64,000 nt of DNA, taken from contig CAVHCX010000008.1 of NCBI GenBank assembly GCA_963634745.1, positions 37,124 to 101,123 of the forward strand, given 5' to 3'. This stretch comes from CAKRJP01 sp963634745 (GTDB lineage Bacteria; Bacillota; Clostridia; Lachnospirales; Lachnospiraceae). A program made the translations under genes and the position numbers. Positions 9,500 through 17,927 of the stretch are shown here, piece after piece. Under the pieces are notes generated by a model that saw nothing but the letters and a program-made list of their open reading frames with translations, was not told the origin of the DNA and made no database searches. Within the stretch, counting starts at the first letter, position 1; each line of letters starts with the position of its first letter.

Positions 9500-10399
9500 T
9501 CACTCATTTTGGTGCTGAAGGTAGTTAGAGATCATCAGGGCGATCTTGCAGATTACGGCATCATCAAAGTTTCGAATATTAAGTCCTGTTAACTGCTCGA
9601 TCTTATCCAGGCGGTAGATTAAAGTATTGCGGTGTAAGTAAAGTTTTCTGGCACATTCTGCAATGCTAAGCCCGGAATCCAAAAAGGTATGGATGGTGTG
9701 CAAGGTCTCATCGTCCATATCGGATAGGTGGAGCCCCTGGAAATGGTCTTGAAGATATTCCTTGCAAACCTCTGTAGGCAGTTGGTAGATCAGCTTTCCA
9801 AGCCCCAGATCCCTGGCCCAATGGATGCGGTCCGTATCAGAGAAAATTTTCCCGATCTCCATTGCAGAAGAGACCCTAAAAAAAATGTTGGGCAGGTCTG
9901 TGAGGGAAGTGGCTACGCAGTCATATGCAAAGCGTATGGAGATCATAGCCTCAGCCTCCAAGGTGCCTTGCATGTCCAATAACATTTGCCGCAAGGAGTC
10001 TGCAGATAAATTTCTGGAAAGCTGACGGATTAAGGCGATACGGCATTCGTCGATCTGAATCAAGCGATCTGTACCGGAGGAGAAAAACTGGGCAAAGATC
10101 GACTGCTCCATAGATGAAAAAGGCTGGGCAACTTCCATAAGAACCAGGAAGAAGTAGCCCGTAGTTTCCAAATGGAAGCGGTGGATTCCGTCGGTGATTT
10201 CCTGATCCGATAAAAGCCCCAGTAAGAGCCCCCGAAGAAAGCCTTCCTTGGAAGTACTGCTGTGGCTGGCATGCAGCATATTTTTTAAAGTAATCAGCAT
10301 TTCCTCGTCATCAATCCGGCTGTCTGTAATAGAAAAACGAATTCCTGTCTGATTCTGAATCTGATCCAATAATTCTTCGATTTGTTCTCTGCTTGTCAT
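9500..10399 (-). CDS. PucR/CdaR-type transcriptional regulator
   Basis: In this 299-residue protein the C-terminal ~70 residues match the PucR-type helix-turn-helix (LSIAECARKLYLHRNTLIYR followed by LDKIEQLTGLNIRNFDDA). The N-terminal part has no motif I can name with confidence and is probably a sensing region related to the CdaR middle domain. It is divergent from the Crh-like/MsmX pair, and an inverted repeat lies between the two promoters, so it may control that pair. The effector is unknown. Confidence 0.85.
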   Translation of the reverse strand: MTSREQIEELLDQIQNQTGIRFSITDSRIDDEEMLITLKNMLHASHSSTSKEGFLRGLLLGLLSDQEITDGIHRFHLETTGYFFLVLMEVAQPFSSMEQSIFAQFFSSGTDRLIQIDECRIALIRQLSRNLSADSLRQMLLDMQGTLEAEAMISIRFAYDCVATSLTDLPNIFFRVSSAMEIGKIFSDTDRIHWARDLGLGKLIYQLPTEVCKEYLQDHFQGLHLSDMDDETLHTIHTFLDSGLSIAECARKLYLHRNTLIYRLDKIEQLTGLNIRNFDDAVICKIALMISNYLQHQNE

Positions 10400-10496
10400 A
10401 ATAAATCCCCAATATCATTTTTTTATTGAAAAAAATCCTTGCATATCCAAGGGTGTCCTTCACCAATTACTAACATTTTAACTATAGGGGAGGCCC

Positions 10497-10552
10497 TTCG
10501 TCAACTGACTTAGAGGTTGAATGTAAAGAAAGCTCTAAGTTAAAGTAACGAA
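10497..10552. promoter_or_regulatory. Large interrupted inverted repeat between divergent genes
   Basis: Inner arms ACTTAGAG/CTCTAAGT (10508-10515, 10533-10540) sit inside outer arms TTCGT/AACGAA. It lies between the PucR-type regulator and the promoter of the HPr-like gene, so it is a candidate operator for the regulator. Confidence 0.4.
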
Positions 10553-10582
10553 GATCCTTTGTTTATTTTGGTTAGTTTAACG

Positions 10583-10611
10583 ATGACAGGGCCGGGGGGC
10601 TTTTGTATAAT
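10583..10611 (+). promoter_or_regulatory. Promoter of the Crh-like/MsmX operon
   Basis: The -35 ATGACA (10583-10588) and -10 TATAAT (10606-10611) are 17 bases apart. Confidence 0.6.
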
Positions 10612-10663
10612 AAACACATAAAACAGCGTGGGTATGTTATACAGAATAGAAAGGAGCTTTCAT

Positions 10664-10897
10664 ATGACTTCAGTTACTGTAAAAATCAATTCCATCGAAA
10701 AGATCAAAGATTTTGTAAATGCAGTTACAGCTTTTGATAATGATTTTGATTTGGTACAAGATCGTTACGTAATAGATGCAAAATCGATCATGGGTATCTT
10801 TAGTTTGGATACATCACAGGACCTTACATTAAAGATCCATAAGGATGAAGATCTGGCTGGTATTTATGCGGCACTCGATGAGTTTATTGTTAAATAA
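10664..10897 (+). CDS. HPr-like (Crh-like) protein lacking the active-site histidine
   Basis: This 77-residue HPr-fold protein keeps the region around regulatory Ser46 (DAKSIMGIFSLD). The segment that carries His15 in HPr (consensus GLHARPA) is replaced by NSIEKIKDFVNA, so it cannot take phosphate from enzyme I. Bacillus Crh also lacks that histidine and acts only through Ser46 phosphorylation as a CcpA cofactor; a similar regulatory role is inferred here. The start at 10664 is preferred over 10628 because AAAGGAG lies eight bases upstream. It is followed 42 bases later by the transporter ATPase gene. A related protein is encoded at 42485-42724. Confidence 0.85.
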   Translation: MTSVTVKINSIEKIKDFVNAVTAFDNDFDLVQDRYVIDAKSIMGIFSLDTSQDLTLKIHKDEDLAGIYAALDEFIVK

Positions 10898-10939
10898 TAA
10901 AGAAATATAAAAAGAAATATATAAAGAAAGGTTTTTATC

Positions 10940-12052
10940 ATGGCAAGTATTTCATTAAAAAACATCAACAAAGTATATTCAAATGGTTTTCATGCAGTTA
11001 AGGATTTTAATCTTGACATCGAAGATAAGGAATTTATCATCTTCGTAGGACCATCCGGATGTGGTAAGTCTACAACCCTTCGTATGGTAGCGGGTCTTGA
11101 GGATATTTCCAGCGGAGACCTTTTGATCGATGGCAAGCGTATGAACGACGTAGAGCCAAAGGATCGTGATATCGCGATGGTATTCCAAAACTATGCTTTG
11201 TATCCACATATGACTGTATATGACAACATGGCATTTGGTCTGAAGCTTCGTAAATTACCTAAGGATGAGATTGACAAGAAGGTACGTGAGGCTGCTAAGG
11301 TTCTGGACTTGGAAGGACTCTTAGATCGTAAGCCAAAGGCTCTTTCCGGTGGACAGCGTCAGCGTGTTGCCATGGGACGTGCCATCGTTCGTAATCCTAA
11401 GGTATTCCTTATGGATGAGCCTCTTTCAAACTTGGATGCTAAATTACGTGTTCAGATGAGAATTGAGATTTCTAAGCTTCATGAGAGATTGGGAGCAACC
11501 ATTATCTACGTTACACATGATCAGACCGAGGCTATGACTCTTGGTACCAGAATCGTAGTTATGAAGGATGGTGTTGTTCAGCAGATCGATACTCCTCATA
11601 ACTTATATAATAAGCCACAGAACCTCTTCGTTGCAGGATTTATCGGATCTCCACAGATGAACTTTATGGACGCCAAGATTTCTGTAAATGGCAAGGAAGT
11701 TACAGCCCAGGTTGGAGATGCTAAGATTGCAGTTCCGGTTACAAAGGCTAAGGCCCTGATCGAGGGAGGATATGATGGAAAGACAGTCGTTCTTGGTATC
11801 CGTCCGGAAGATATCCATGATTCACCCATGTTCCTTGCTGCATCACCAAATAGCGTGATCGAGGCAAATATCCGTGTATATGAGCTTCTTGGTGCAGAAG
11901 TATTCTTATATTTCGATTATGCAGGCGCTCAGGTAACAGCCAGAGTAGACCCAAGAACTAATGCAAAGCAGGGTGACCATATCCAGTTTGCCCTTGATAT
12001 GGAGCATGCACATTTCTTCGATAAGGAGACAGAGCAGGTAATCACAAACTAG
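10940..12052 (+). CDS. ugpC: Sugar ABC transporter ATP-binding protein, MsmX/UgpC type
   Basis: The 370-residue protein has Walker A (GPSGCGKST, about 37-45), the Q-loop, the signature LSGGQRQR, Walker B VFLMDEP and the H-loop THDQTEA. A C-terminal TOBE region of ~130 residues is typical of the MalK/MsmX/UgpC group. In Gram-positive bacteria one such ATPase often serves several sugar transporters. The galactoside permeases at 4070-5792 have no ATPase of their own, so this protein is their probable motor. Its neighbour is a Crh-like regulator. Codon use appears strongly biased, and a terminator follows. Confidence 0.93.
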   Translation: MASISLKNINKVYSNGFHAVKDFNLDIEDKEFIIFVGPSGCGKSTTLRMVAGLEDISSGDLLIDGKRMNDVEPKDRDIAMVFQNYALYPHMTVYDNMAFGLKLRKLPKDEIDKKVREAAKVLDLEGLLDRKPKALSGGQRQRVAMGRAIVRNPKVFLMDEPLSNLDAKLRVQMRIEISKLHERLGATIIYVTHDQTEAMTLGTRIVVMKDGVVQQIDTPHNLYNKPQNLFVAGFIGSPQMNFMDAKISVNGKEVTAQVGDAKIAVPVTKAKALIEGGYDGKTVVLGIRPEDIHDSPMFLAASPNSVIEANIRVYELLGAEVFLYFDYAGAQVTARVDPRTNAKQGDHIQFALDMEHAHFFDKETEQVITN

Positions 12053-12087
12053 GTTATATAGCTTGTAATTTGTAAAAAATATAAAAC

Positions 12088-12138
12088 AAAAACGACAGGT
12101 ATTTCTTACAGCAGAAGTAGGTAGGCCTGTCGTTTTTT
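12088..12138 (+). terminator. Terminator after the MsmX-type gene
   Basis: An AAAACGACAGG stem pairs with CCTGTCGTTTT across a 26-base loop region and is followed by TT. Confidence 0.75.
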
Positions 12139-12201
12139 ATGTAAGAGAAAAATGATTGGAAGAATTTGGAAGAAATTTAGTAGAAATTTAGATAAATTTT
12201 T

Positions 12202-12231
12202 TTGACCTATGTGCAGGAAATATCGTATAAT
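12202..12231 (+). promoter_or_regulatory. Promoter of the GNAT-like gene
   Basis: TTGACC (12202-12207) and TATAAT (12226-12231) are 18 bases apart, 45 bases before the ATG. Confidence 0.7.
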
Positions 12232-12275
12232 GAAGTAGTGAAATGAATCTATGATTAAGAACGCGAGGAGATCCT

Positions 12276-13148
12276 ATGCATTACAGTATATTAACAGGTA
12301 AAACAATTGATGCCGGCCTTGAATTTCTGACAGAGGAGACAAGAAAAAAATTAGAACAGAAGGATGGCTGGCTTGTAACCGGACAGGATGATGAAGGAAA
12401 AATCATAACCGTAGCTGCCTTTGTATTTAATCCTAACCAGCCCGACACTGTAGAGCTAGACTTCATTTATACTAGACAGGAATACCGGGAAGAAGGATGG
12501 GCTATGGGAGCAATCTACTATGCCCAGAAGAAATTTAGGGCACAGGGAGTTCGACGCTTCATTTGCTGCCCGGTCGGAACCGAAGAGGAGCTTTTTGAAT
12601 TTTCGATATTTCTTGCCATGGCAGGGTTTGAACCCTTGGTTTTGGATTGGCATGCATATAGCTATGATTTGAAAAATTTAGATAAGATAGATGATTTGAA
12701 AACTTATATTGAAGCCTGCAAGGGGAAGGCTAAGAAGCTTTCAATCGAAGAGATTAAGTTTTATCTGCATTTCAAAAATAATGATGTTCCATCCAGGGTT
12801 CGAGATTATATGCTAAGAGACTGCGACTTGTCAAAAAGTCTTTTCGTTGTGGAAGATAAAAAGATTATGGGAGCTGTCCTGGTGCAGGATGGGGATGATT
12901 CAGAGACCAACATTTCCAATCTTTATATTAATCCCGGCTGGAGAAATAAGCATTTAATTTTAGGAATGCTGGCCCGGGTGGTTACCAATATATCGGAGGG
13001 AAAGCATATTCTGAACCTGGCCATTGACAGCGAACAAGAATTGAATCTGTATAAGTATATTTTCGGAGAGCCTATGGAAGATTGCCTGATTCAGTGTTAT
13101 GAGAGGGCCGTAGATGAATTTGATATGAGCTCAGAAGAGTTAAGCTGA
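12276..13148 (+). CDS. GNAT-like protein, possibly two tandem acetyltransferase domains
   Basis: The 290-residue protein has two halves that each resemble a GNAT fold. Residues ~40-130 contain a beta strand plus acyl-CoA-like helix (FIYTRQEYREEGWAMGAIYYA). Residues ~180-280 contain SLFVVEDKKIMGAVLVQDGD and ISNLYINPGWRNKHLILGML. The substrate is unknown. It has its own promoter and a terminator, so it is monocistronic. The assignment rests on pattern alone; a regulator or an inactive GNAT cannot be excluded. Confidence 0.6.
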   Translation: MHYSILTGKTIDAGLEFLTEETRKKLEQKDGWLVTGQDDEGKIITVAAFVFNPNQPDTVELDFIYTRQEYREEGWAMGAIYYAQKKFRAQGVRRFICCPVGTEEELFEFSIFLAMAGFEPLVLDWHAYSYDLKNLDKIDDLKTYIEACKGKAKKLSIEEIKFYLHFKNNDVPSRVRDYMLRDCDLSKSLFVVEDKKIMGAVLVQDGDDSETNISNLYINPGWRNKHLILGMLARVVTNISEGKHILNLAIDSEQELNLYKYIFGEPMEDCLIQCYERAVDEFDMSSEELS

Positions 13149-13163
13149 GAAAACGTGGAAATG

Positions 13164-13207
13164 AAAAGTTCTATGTGGCAATATATAAAACCACATAGAA
13201 CTTTTTT
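13164..13207 (+). terminator. Terminator after the GNAT-like gene
   Basis: A stem of about 14 base pairs (AAAGTTCTATGTGG / CCACATAGAACTTT) ends in a T-run. Confidence 0.85.
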
Positions 13208-13233
13208 ATTTATGATCTGCCTGCCAAACTATG

Positions 13234-13247
13234 TGAAAACGATTGCA
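13234..13247 (+). promoter_or_regulatory. Candidate cre site (CcpA box)
   Basis: TGAAAACGATTGCA fits the catabolite-responsive consensus TGNAANCGNWNNCW. It lies just upstream of a possible -10 (TATAGT, 13272-13277) for the sugar kinase gene, so catabolite control is plausible. Confidence 0.5.
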
Positions 13248-13348
13248 TATCATAGAGGATTTGGTGTATTCTATAGTTAGGATCTAAAGTCGGAGCTGTC
13301 TTTGCCTCGATAAAAATATGAATGGACCTAACTGTGAAAGGAGTTTGT

Positions 13349-14302
13349 ATGGAATTTATAGCCCTTGGAGAATTATTGATTGATTTTCTTCCGGGAACTG
13401 AGGAAGGATCTTATGTAAGAAATGCAGGAGGAGCCCCTGCAAATGTAGCCATTTCCGCTGCAAGATGCGGTCTTAAATCTGGTATGTATTGTAAGGTGGG
13501 AAATGATGATCTTGGGAAATTTTTAATGGGAGCCTTAAAAGAAAATCAGGTAACTCCCTTATCTCCTGAATTAACAGATGATGCCATTACGACGATGGCC
13601 TTTGTAAGCTTAGGGGAGAATAACGAGCGAAGCTTTACCTTTGCAAGAAAACCGGGAGCTGACATGATGTTGGATGCTTCGGAAATCAAAGAGGAAGATT
13701 TTGAGGATTGCAGAATGCTCCATGCAGGATCCTTCACCCTATCTGAGGGAAAAGCTGTAAAAGCAACAGAGTATGCTATGCAAAAGGCCCATGACATGGG
13801 ACGTTTGGTTGCCTTTGACATTAATTACAGAGATATGCCTTGGAAGAATGACAAGGAGGCCTGCGCAAAGAAGGTCCTGGAGGTTCTTCCCAATGTTGAT
13901 TTCTTAAAGATCTCAGATGAAGAGATTGATATGGTGGGAGGCAGAGAGAATGTGCCGGCCCTTATGAAGGAAAAGAATATTTCAGTTGTGGTACTGACGC
14001 TTGGAAGCCAGGGGGCTGAGTGCTTCTTTGATGGATCCTCATTTGTGCTGCCGGGATATAAGGCAGACTATGTGGCAGATACCACAGGAGCCGGGGATGC
14101 TTTCTGGGGCGGCTTCCTGTCTAGAGTCTTAAACCTTGGGGTAAACCGGGTGGAAGACTTAACGGAAGAGATTTTAAGAGATGCTGTGAAATATGGAAAT
14201 GTCAGTGGATCCTTGGCAGTCAGAGAAAAAGGTGCCATTGCGTCTTTGCCTACTAAGGAGCAGATTGAAAGCTTTTTGGAGCAGCATTCCGTTAATGACT
14301 AA
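13349..14302 (+). CDS. PfkB-family carbohydrate kinase (fructokinase-like)
   Basis: The 317-residue ribokinase-fold protein has the N-terminal PfkB signature (GGAPANVAIS) and the C-terminal signature with the catalytic Asp in DTTGAGDAFWGGF. These enzymes phosphorylate sugars such as fructose in the cytoplasm; the overall pattern (GELLIDFLPG start) is that of fructokinases. The start is placed at 13349, where AAAGGAG is well spaced, rather than at 13322. A cre-like site upstream suggests catabolite repression. It is flanked by terminators, so it forms its own unit. Confidence 0.85.
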   Translation: MEFIALGELLIDFLPGTEEGSYVRNAGGAPANVAISAARCGLKSGMYCKVGNDDLGKFLMGALKENQVTPLSPELTDDAITTMAFVSLGENNERSFTFARKPGADMMLDASEIKEEDFEDCRMLHAGSFTLSEGKAVKATEYAMQKAHDMGRLVAFDINYRDMPWKNDKEACAKKVLEVLPNVDFLKISDEEIDMVGGRENVPALMKEKNISVVVLTLGSQGAECFFDGSSFVLPGYKADYVADTTGAGDAFWGGFLSRVLNLGVNRVEDLTEEILRDAVKYGNVSGSLAVREKGAIASLPTKEQIESFLEQHSVND

Positions 14303-14344
14303 TAATTTATATTGAAAGATTGCTTTTAAAAAGAGCTTCTATTT

Positions 14345-14377
14345 TTGGGACATCCCTTTATGGGGATGTCCTTTTTT
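14345..14377. terminator. Terminator between convergent kinase and LacI genes
   Basis: GGACATCCC/GGGATGTCC stem with a T-run on the plus strand. A-rich sequence on the other side would also serve the minus-strand gene. Confidence 0.8.
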
Positions 14378-14423
14378 AAAATAAAGAAGCTATTGCCTGT
14401 ATTTAGGAAATAGCAGTCAGGCC

Positions 14424-15437
14424 TCAAAGGTTTTCCCTTATTTTTATAATGTGCTCCACGAAATTTAATTCTTCTTTTGGTTCTACCCCGGAGGTCAGAT
14501 ATTCGAAAAGCAGGTCTAGGGACTTGCTTCCCTGCTTGTAGGGCATCTGGCTGATGGTGGTGGAAATCACCCCTTCTTCCAACATTTCTTTGGTGGTAGG
14601 CACATCGTCGAAGGTAATAACCTTCATCTTTCTCTTGCTTTCTTTAATAGCTCGACATCCCCCGAATACGCCTGCGGCGACAAAGAAAATGGCGTTGATC
14701 TCCGGGTGATCCTTTAGCATATCTCTGGTCAGGGCATAGCTTTCGAATTCATCGTCGTGATTTTCTGCGATTTGGCAAATCTGGATCGAAGGATAGCGAC
14801 TCTCAATGGTCTCTTGAAGGCCTCGGATCCTCTCGGAGTGACAGAGGACTTTTTCGGAACCGCTGATGATCCCGAGCTTCATGTCACCCTCGGACATGAG
14901 GGATAGTAGGCCTGCCACCATGGCTCCGCCTTTAAAGTAGTCGCTTCCTACATAGGCCATACGCTTGGAACCGCTAATATCGGTATTTACAGTCACCACA
15001 GGAATTCCAAGGTCTACCAGCTGGTCGATTTTTTCCTGGATGCTGGGATCATTGTAGGGGGCCAGCATAAGGCCGTGAACCCCTTCTTTTAGGAGTTCGT
15101 CGATGGCTAAGAGTTGGGCAGTGGCATCAAATTCTACACGTCTTGTAATGGTAGCAACCCCATAATCCTTTAATTCTTTAGCTTTTTCCTGGACTCCCTG
15201 GCTGACCTCATCAAAGAAGGGGTTGTCCTTGGAAAATAGAATCACTCCTATTTTATATTTTTTCTTTTGCGCAGCTAGGGCAATGCCGGCTCGGTTGGGC
15301 CTATAATCCAGTGCCTTGGCAATTTCTTTTATTTTCTCTGCAGTCTGGGGGCTTACACCGCTTCGGTTATTTAAAACCCGGTCAACGGTGCCTCTTGAGA
15401 CCCCTGCCAGATCTGCAATGTCTTTAATCGTGGTCAT
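14424..15437 (-). CDS. LacI-family repressor of the pentose operon
   Basis: The 337-residue protein has an N-terminal LacI helix-turn-helix (TTIKDIADLAGVSRGTVDRV, then hinge RPNRAGIALA) and a periplasmic-binding-type effector domain (NPFFDEVSQGV, IPVVTVNTDI, GGAMVAGLL). It is divergent from xylulokinase. Palindromic GTGCAC-rich operators lie near its own start and at the start of the xylB transcript, so it probably represses both and releases on a pentose or related sugar. Clostridium often uses a ROK-type XylR at this place; here the regulator is of the LacI class. Confidence 0.9.
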   Translation of the reverse strand: MTTIKDIADLAGVSRGTVDRVLNNRSGVSPQTAEKIKEIAKALDYRPNRAGIALAAQKKKYKIGVILFSKDNPFFDEVSQGVQEKAKELKDYGVATITRRVEFDATAQLLAIDELLKEGVHGLMLAPYNDPSIQEKIDQLVDLGIPVVTVNTDISGSKRMAYVGSDYFKGGAMVAGLLSLMSEGDMKLGIISGSEKVLCHSERIRGLQETIESRYPSIQICQIAENHDDEFESYALTRDMLKDHPEINAIFFVAAGVFGGCRAIKESKRKMKVITFDDVPTTKEMLEEGVISTTISQMPYKQGSKSLDLLFEYLTSGVEPKEELNFVEHIIKIRENL

Positions 15438-15534
15438 ATACTTCCTCGCTGTCTGAATATCTGATTCATATTCTATCCGTTTCTTCTTATGCTAATTATG
15501 GCATATTTGTCAGAAAAGTGTCAAATTTTTGCTT

Positions 15535-15550
15535 GCGTGTTCGTGCACGC
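15535..15550. promoter_or_regulatory. LacI operator upstream of the repressor gene
   Basis: GCGTG and CACGC arms flank TTCGTG, matching half of the longer palindrome at 15723. It is about 100 bases upstream of the repressor start and probably mediates autoregulation. Confidence 0.6.
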
Positions 15551-15683
15551 TAACCGGGCTTTCTTGGGCTGAATCCTATGAAAACTTCACAGAAAAAAGG
15601 CTGGTTTTATTAGAAAAACAGGAGGGCATTTAGATGACTTTCACAAAAATACATATTTTGACAGAAAATTTATGGCAAGCATG

Positions 15684-15715
15684 TTGAAAAAAGCTCCGGA
15701 AAAGGGTAATATAAT
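15684..15715 (+). promoter_or_regulatory. Promoter of the xylB operon
   Basis: The -35 is TTGAAA (15684-15689). The -10 is TAATAT at 17 bases or the overlapping TATAAT (15710-15715) at 20 bases. The operator begins right after the -10. The remainder of the 330-base gap 15438-15767 holds the two operators and AT-rich sequence. Confidence 0.55.
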
Positions 15716-15722
15716 AACAACG

Positions 15723-15738
15723 ACGTGCACGTGCACGT
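15723..15738. promoter_or_regulatory. Perfect 16-base palindromic operator at the xylB transcript start
   Basis: ACGTGCACGTGCACGT equals its own reverse complement and sits where the RNA should start. That fits repression by the adjacent LacI protein. A related sequence lies at 15535-15550. Confidence 0.75.
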
Positions 15739-15767
15739 AAAAGCACGAAAATTAAGGAGGATGAATT

Positions 15768-17237
15768 ATGCTGTATATTGGCGTGGACTTGGGTACTTCA
15801 GCAGTAAAGCTTCTGTTGATGAACGGAGAAGGAAAGATTCAGAAGATTGTATCAAAAGAGTATCCCTTGTATTTCCCAAATCCGGGATGGTCTGAGCAAA
15901 AGCCGGAAGACTGGTGGAAAGGAACCATGGAGGGCTTAGAAGAACTTCTGTCTGAGTGTGATAAGAGTCAGGTGGCAGGTATTAGCTTCGGAGGACAGAT
16001 GCATGGACTGGTAATCTTAGACAAGGATGACAATGTAATCCGCCCGGCCCTTCTGTGGAATGATGGCCGTACTTACGAAGAATGCGATTATTTAAATAAT
16101 GTGATCGGTAAAGACAAGTTATCTGAATATACGGCTAATATTTCCTTTACAGGATTTACAGCACCAAAGATTCTTTGGATCAAGAATAAGGAGCCAGAGA
16201 ATTTCGCAAAGATTGCAAAGATCATGCTTCCAAAAGATTACATTGCTTATAAGCTGACAGGAGTTCACTGTACCGATGTTTCGGACGCTTCCGGAATGTT
16301 GCTGTTCGATGTTAAGAATCGTAAATGGTCTGAGGAAATGTGTGAGATCTGTGGAGTGACCCAGGACCAGTTGGCAGATGTTTATGAGTCCTATGAATCC
16401 GTAGGAACTGTTCTTCCGGAGATCGCGGATGCCCTTGGAATTCCACAAGATGTAAAGGTGGCAGCCGGAGCGGGAGACAATGCGGCGGCAGCTGTTGGAA
16501 CTGGAACTGTCGGAGACGGAATGTGCAACATTTCCCTGGGAACCAGCGGAACCATTTTCATTTCTTCAGAGAAATTTGGAGTAGATAAAAATAATGCCCT
16601 TCATGCCTTTGCCCATGCAGATGGCCACTATCATTTGATGGGATGTATGCTTAGCGCTGCTTCCTGCAACAAGTGGTGGATGGATGAAATCATTAAAACC
16701 AAGGATTATGGCAAGGAGCAGGAGAATATTACAAAGCTTGGAGAAAATCACGTATACTTCCTTCCATATCTTATGGGAGAGCGCTCTCCTCACAATAATC
16801 CGAATGCAAGAGCAACCTTTATCGGAATGACCATGGATACTACAAGAGAAGACATGACCCAGGCTGTGCTTGAAGGCGTTGCTTTCGGACTTCGTGATTC
16901 CTTGGAAGTTGCAAGATCTCTGGGAATCAAGATTGAGCGTACCAAGATCTGTGGTGGTGGAGCAAAGAGCCCGCTTTGGAAACGGATGATCGCTAATATC
17001 ATGAACCTGAAAGTAGATGTGATCGAATCCGAAGAAGGACCGGCACTGGGAGGTGCTATGTTAGCTGCTGTAGCCTGCGGAGAATATGAAAGCGTAGAAG
17101 CAGCGGCTGAGAAGATCGTAAAGATTGTAGGAACTGTAGAGCCGGAAGCAGATTTAGTAGCAAAATACGAGGAAAGATACCAGCAGTTTAAGAAGATTTA
17201 CCCGGCATGCAAACCGGTTTTTGATGCAATCGTATAG
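15768..17237 (+). CDS. xylB: Xylulokinase (FGGY family)
   Basis: The 489-residue protein has the FGGY two-domain build: DLGTSAVKLLLM phosphate loop at the start, SFGGQMHGLV substrate region, catalytic Asp in AAGAGDNAAAAVGTG, and CGGGAKSPLWKRM near the C-terminus. It phosphorylates D-xylulose to xylulose 5-phosphate for the pentose phosphate or phosphoketolase route. It is first in an operon with a DUF4867 protein and a fucose-isomerase-like enzyme, behind a LacI operator. The ATG follows AAGGAGG at good spacing. Confidence 0.93.
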   Translation: MLYIGVDLGTSAVKLLLMNGEGKIQKIVSKEYPLYFPNPGWSEQKPEDWWKGTMEGLEELLSECDKSQVAGISFGGQMHGLVILDKDDNVIRPALLWNDGRTYEECDYLNNVIGKDKLSEYTANISFTGFTAPKILWIKNKEPENFAKIAKIMLPKDYIAYKLTGVHCTDVSDASGMLLFDVKNRKWSEEMCEICGVTQDQLADVYESYESVGTVLPEIADALGIPQDVKVAAGAGDNAAAAVGTGTVGDGMCNISLGTSGTIFISSEKFGVDKNNALHAFAHADGHYHLMGCMLSAASCNKWWMDEIIKTKDYGKEQENITKLGENHVYFLPYLMGERSPHNNPNARATFIGMTMDTTREDMTQAVLEGVAFGLRDSLEVARSLGIKIERTKICGGGAKSPLWKRMIANIMNLKVDVIESEEGPALGGAMLAAVACGEYESVEAAAEKIVKIVGTVEPEADLVAKYEERYQQFKKIYPACKPVFDAIV

Positions 17238-17268
17238 TTCGTGTTTCATTTAGAAAGGAGAAGATAGC

Positions 17269-17886
17269 ATGGAGATTAAGAAAGTGACAGACCCATCTTT
17301 CCGTAAGTATGGAAAGATCGTGGAGGGGATGGATTTCTCAGGACTTATTAAGGCCCTGGAGGAGAAGACTCCCGCACCGGAGGATGTTGTTTACGAGCCA
17401 TCCATCGAGGCTTTGGAGGCAGACCCGGTTTACGAGGATCTGAAGACTAAGATGTATGGGGAGATGCCCGTCCAGATCGGCTATTGCAATGGCAAGAACC
17501 ATAAGTTAAATGCCTTTGAGTACCACCGGTCCTCAGAGATTAATGTAGCTGCTACCGATGCTATTTTAATTATCGGACACCAGCAGGACATTACAGAAGA
17601 TTTTACTTATGATACATCCTTAGCAGAGGCCTATTTGCTTCCTAAGGGAACCGCTGTGGAAGTATATGCAACCACCCTTCACTATGCACCTTGCAGTGTG
17701 GGAGATGCCGGCTTTAAAGTAGGAATCGTCCTTCCGAAAGAGACCAACTATCCTTTGGAGAAGGACCATGAAGGCTGGGAAGATAAGCTTCTTGCTGCAA
17801 AGAATAAGTGGCTCATCGGACATCCGGAAGGAGGATTGCCGGAGGGTAGCTACATCGGACTTATTGGAGAAAATTTAGAAGTATAA
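17269..17886 (+). CDS. DUF4867-family protein of the pentose operon
   Basis: The 205-residue protein has a predicted beta-rich, cupin-like core (LLPKGTAVEVYATTLHYAPC, with a His and Cys that could bind metal). The family is found between xylulokinase and the non-orthologous xylose isomerase. I recall the same gene order in Clostridium acetobutylicum (CAC2612-2611-2610). An accessory role such as sugar mutarotation or isomerisation is a guess from context. GAAAGGAG precedes the ATG, and the gene lies 31 bases after xylB. Confidence 0.75.
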   Translation: MEIKKVTDPSFRKYGKIVEGMDFSGLIKALEEKTPAPEDVVYEPSIEALEADPVYEDLKTKMYGEMPVQIGYCNGKNHKLNAFEYHRSSEINVAATDAILIIGHQQDITEDFTYDTSLAEAYLLPKGTAVEVYATTLHYAPCSVGDAGFKVGIVLPKETNYPLEKDHEGWEDKLLAAKNKWLIGHPEGGLPEGSYIGLIGENLEV

Positions 17887-17927
17887 AAATATAAAACATA
17901 AAACATAAGTTAAAGGAGAATGTAATC

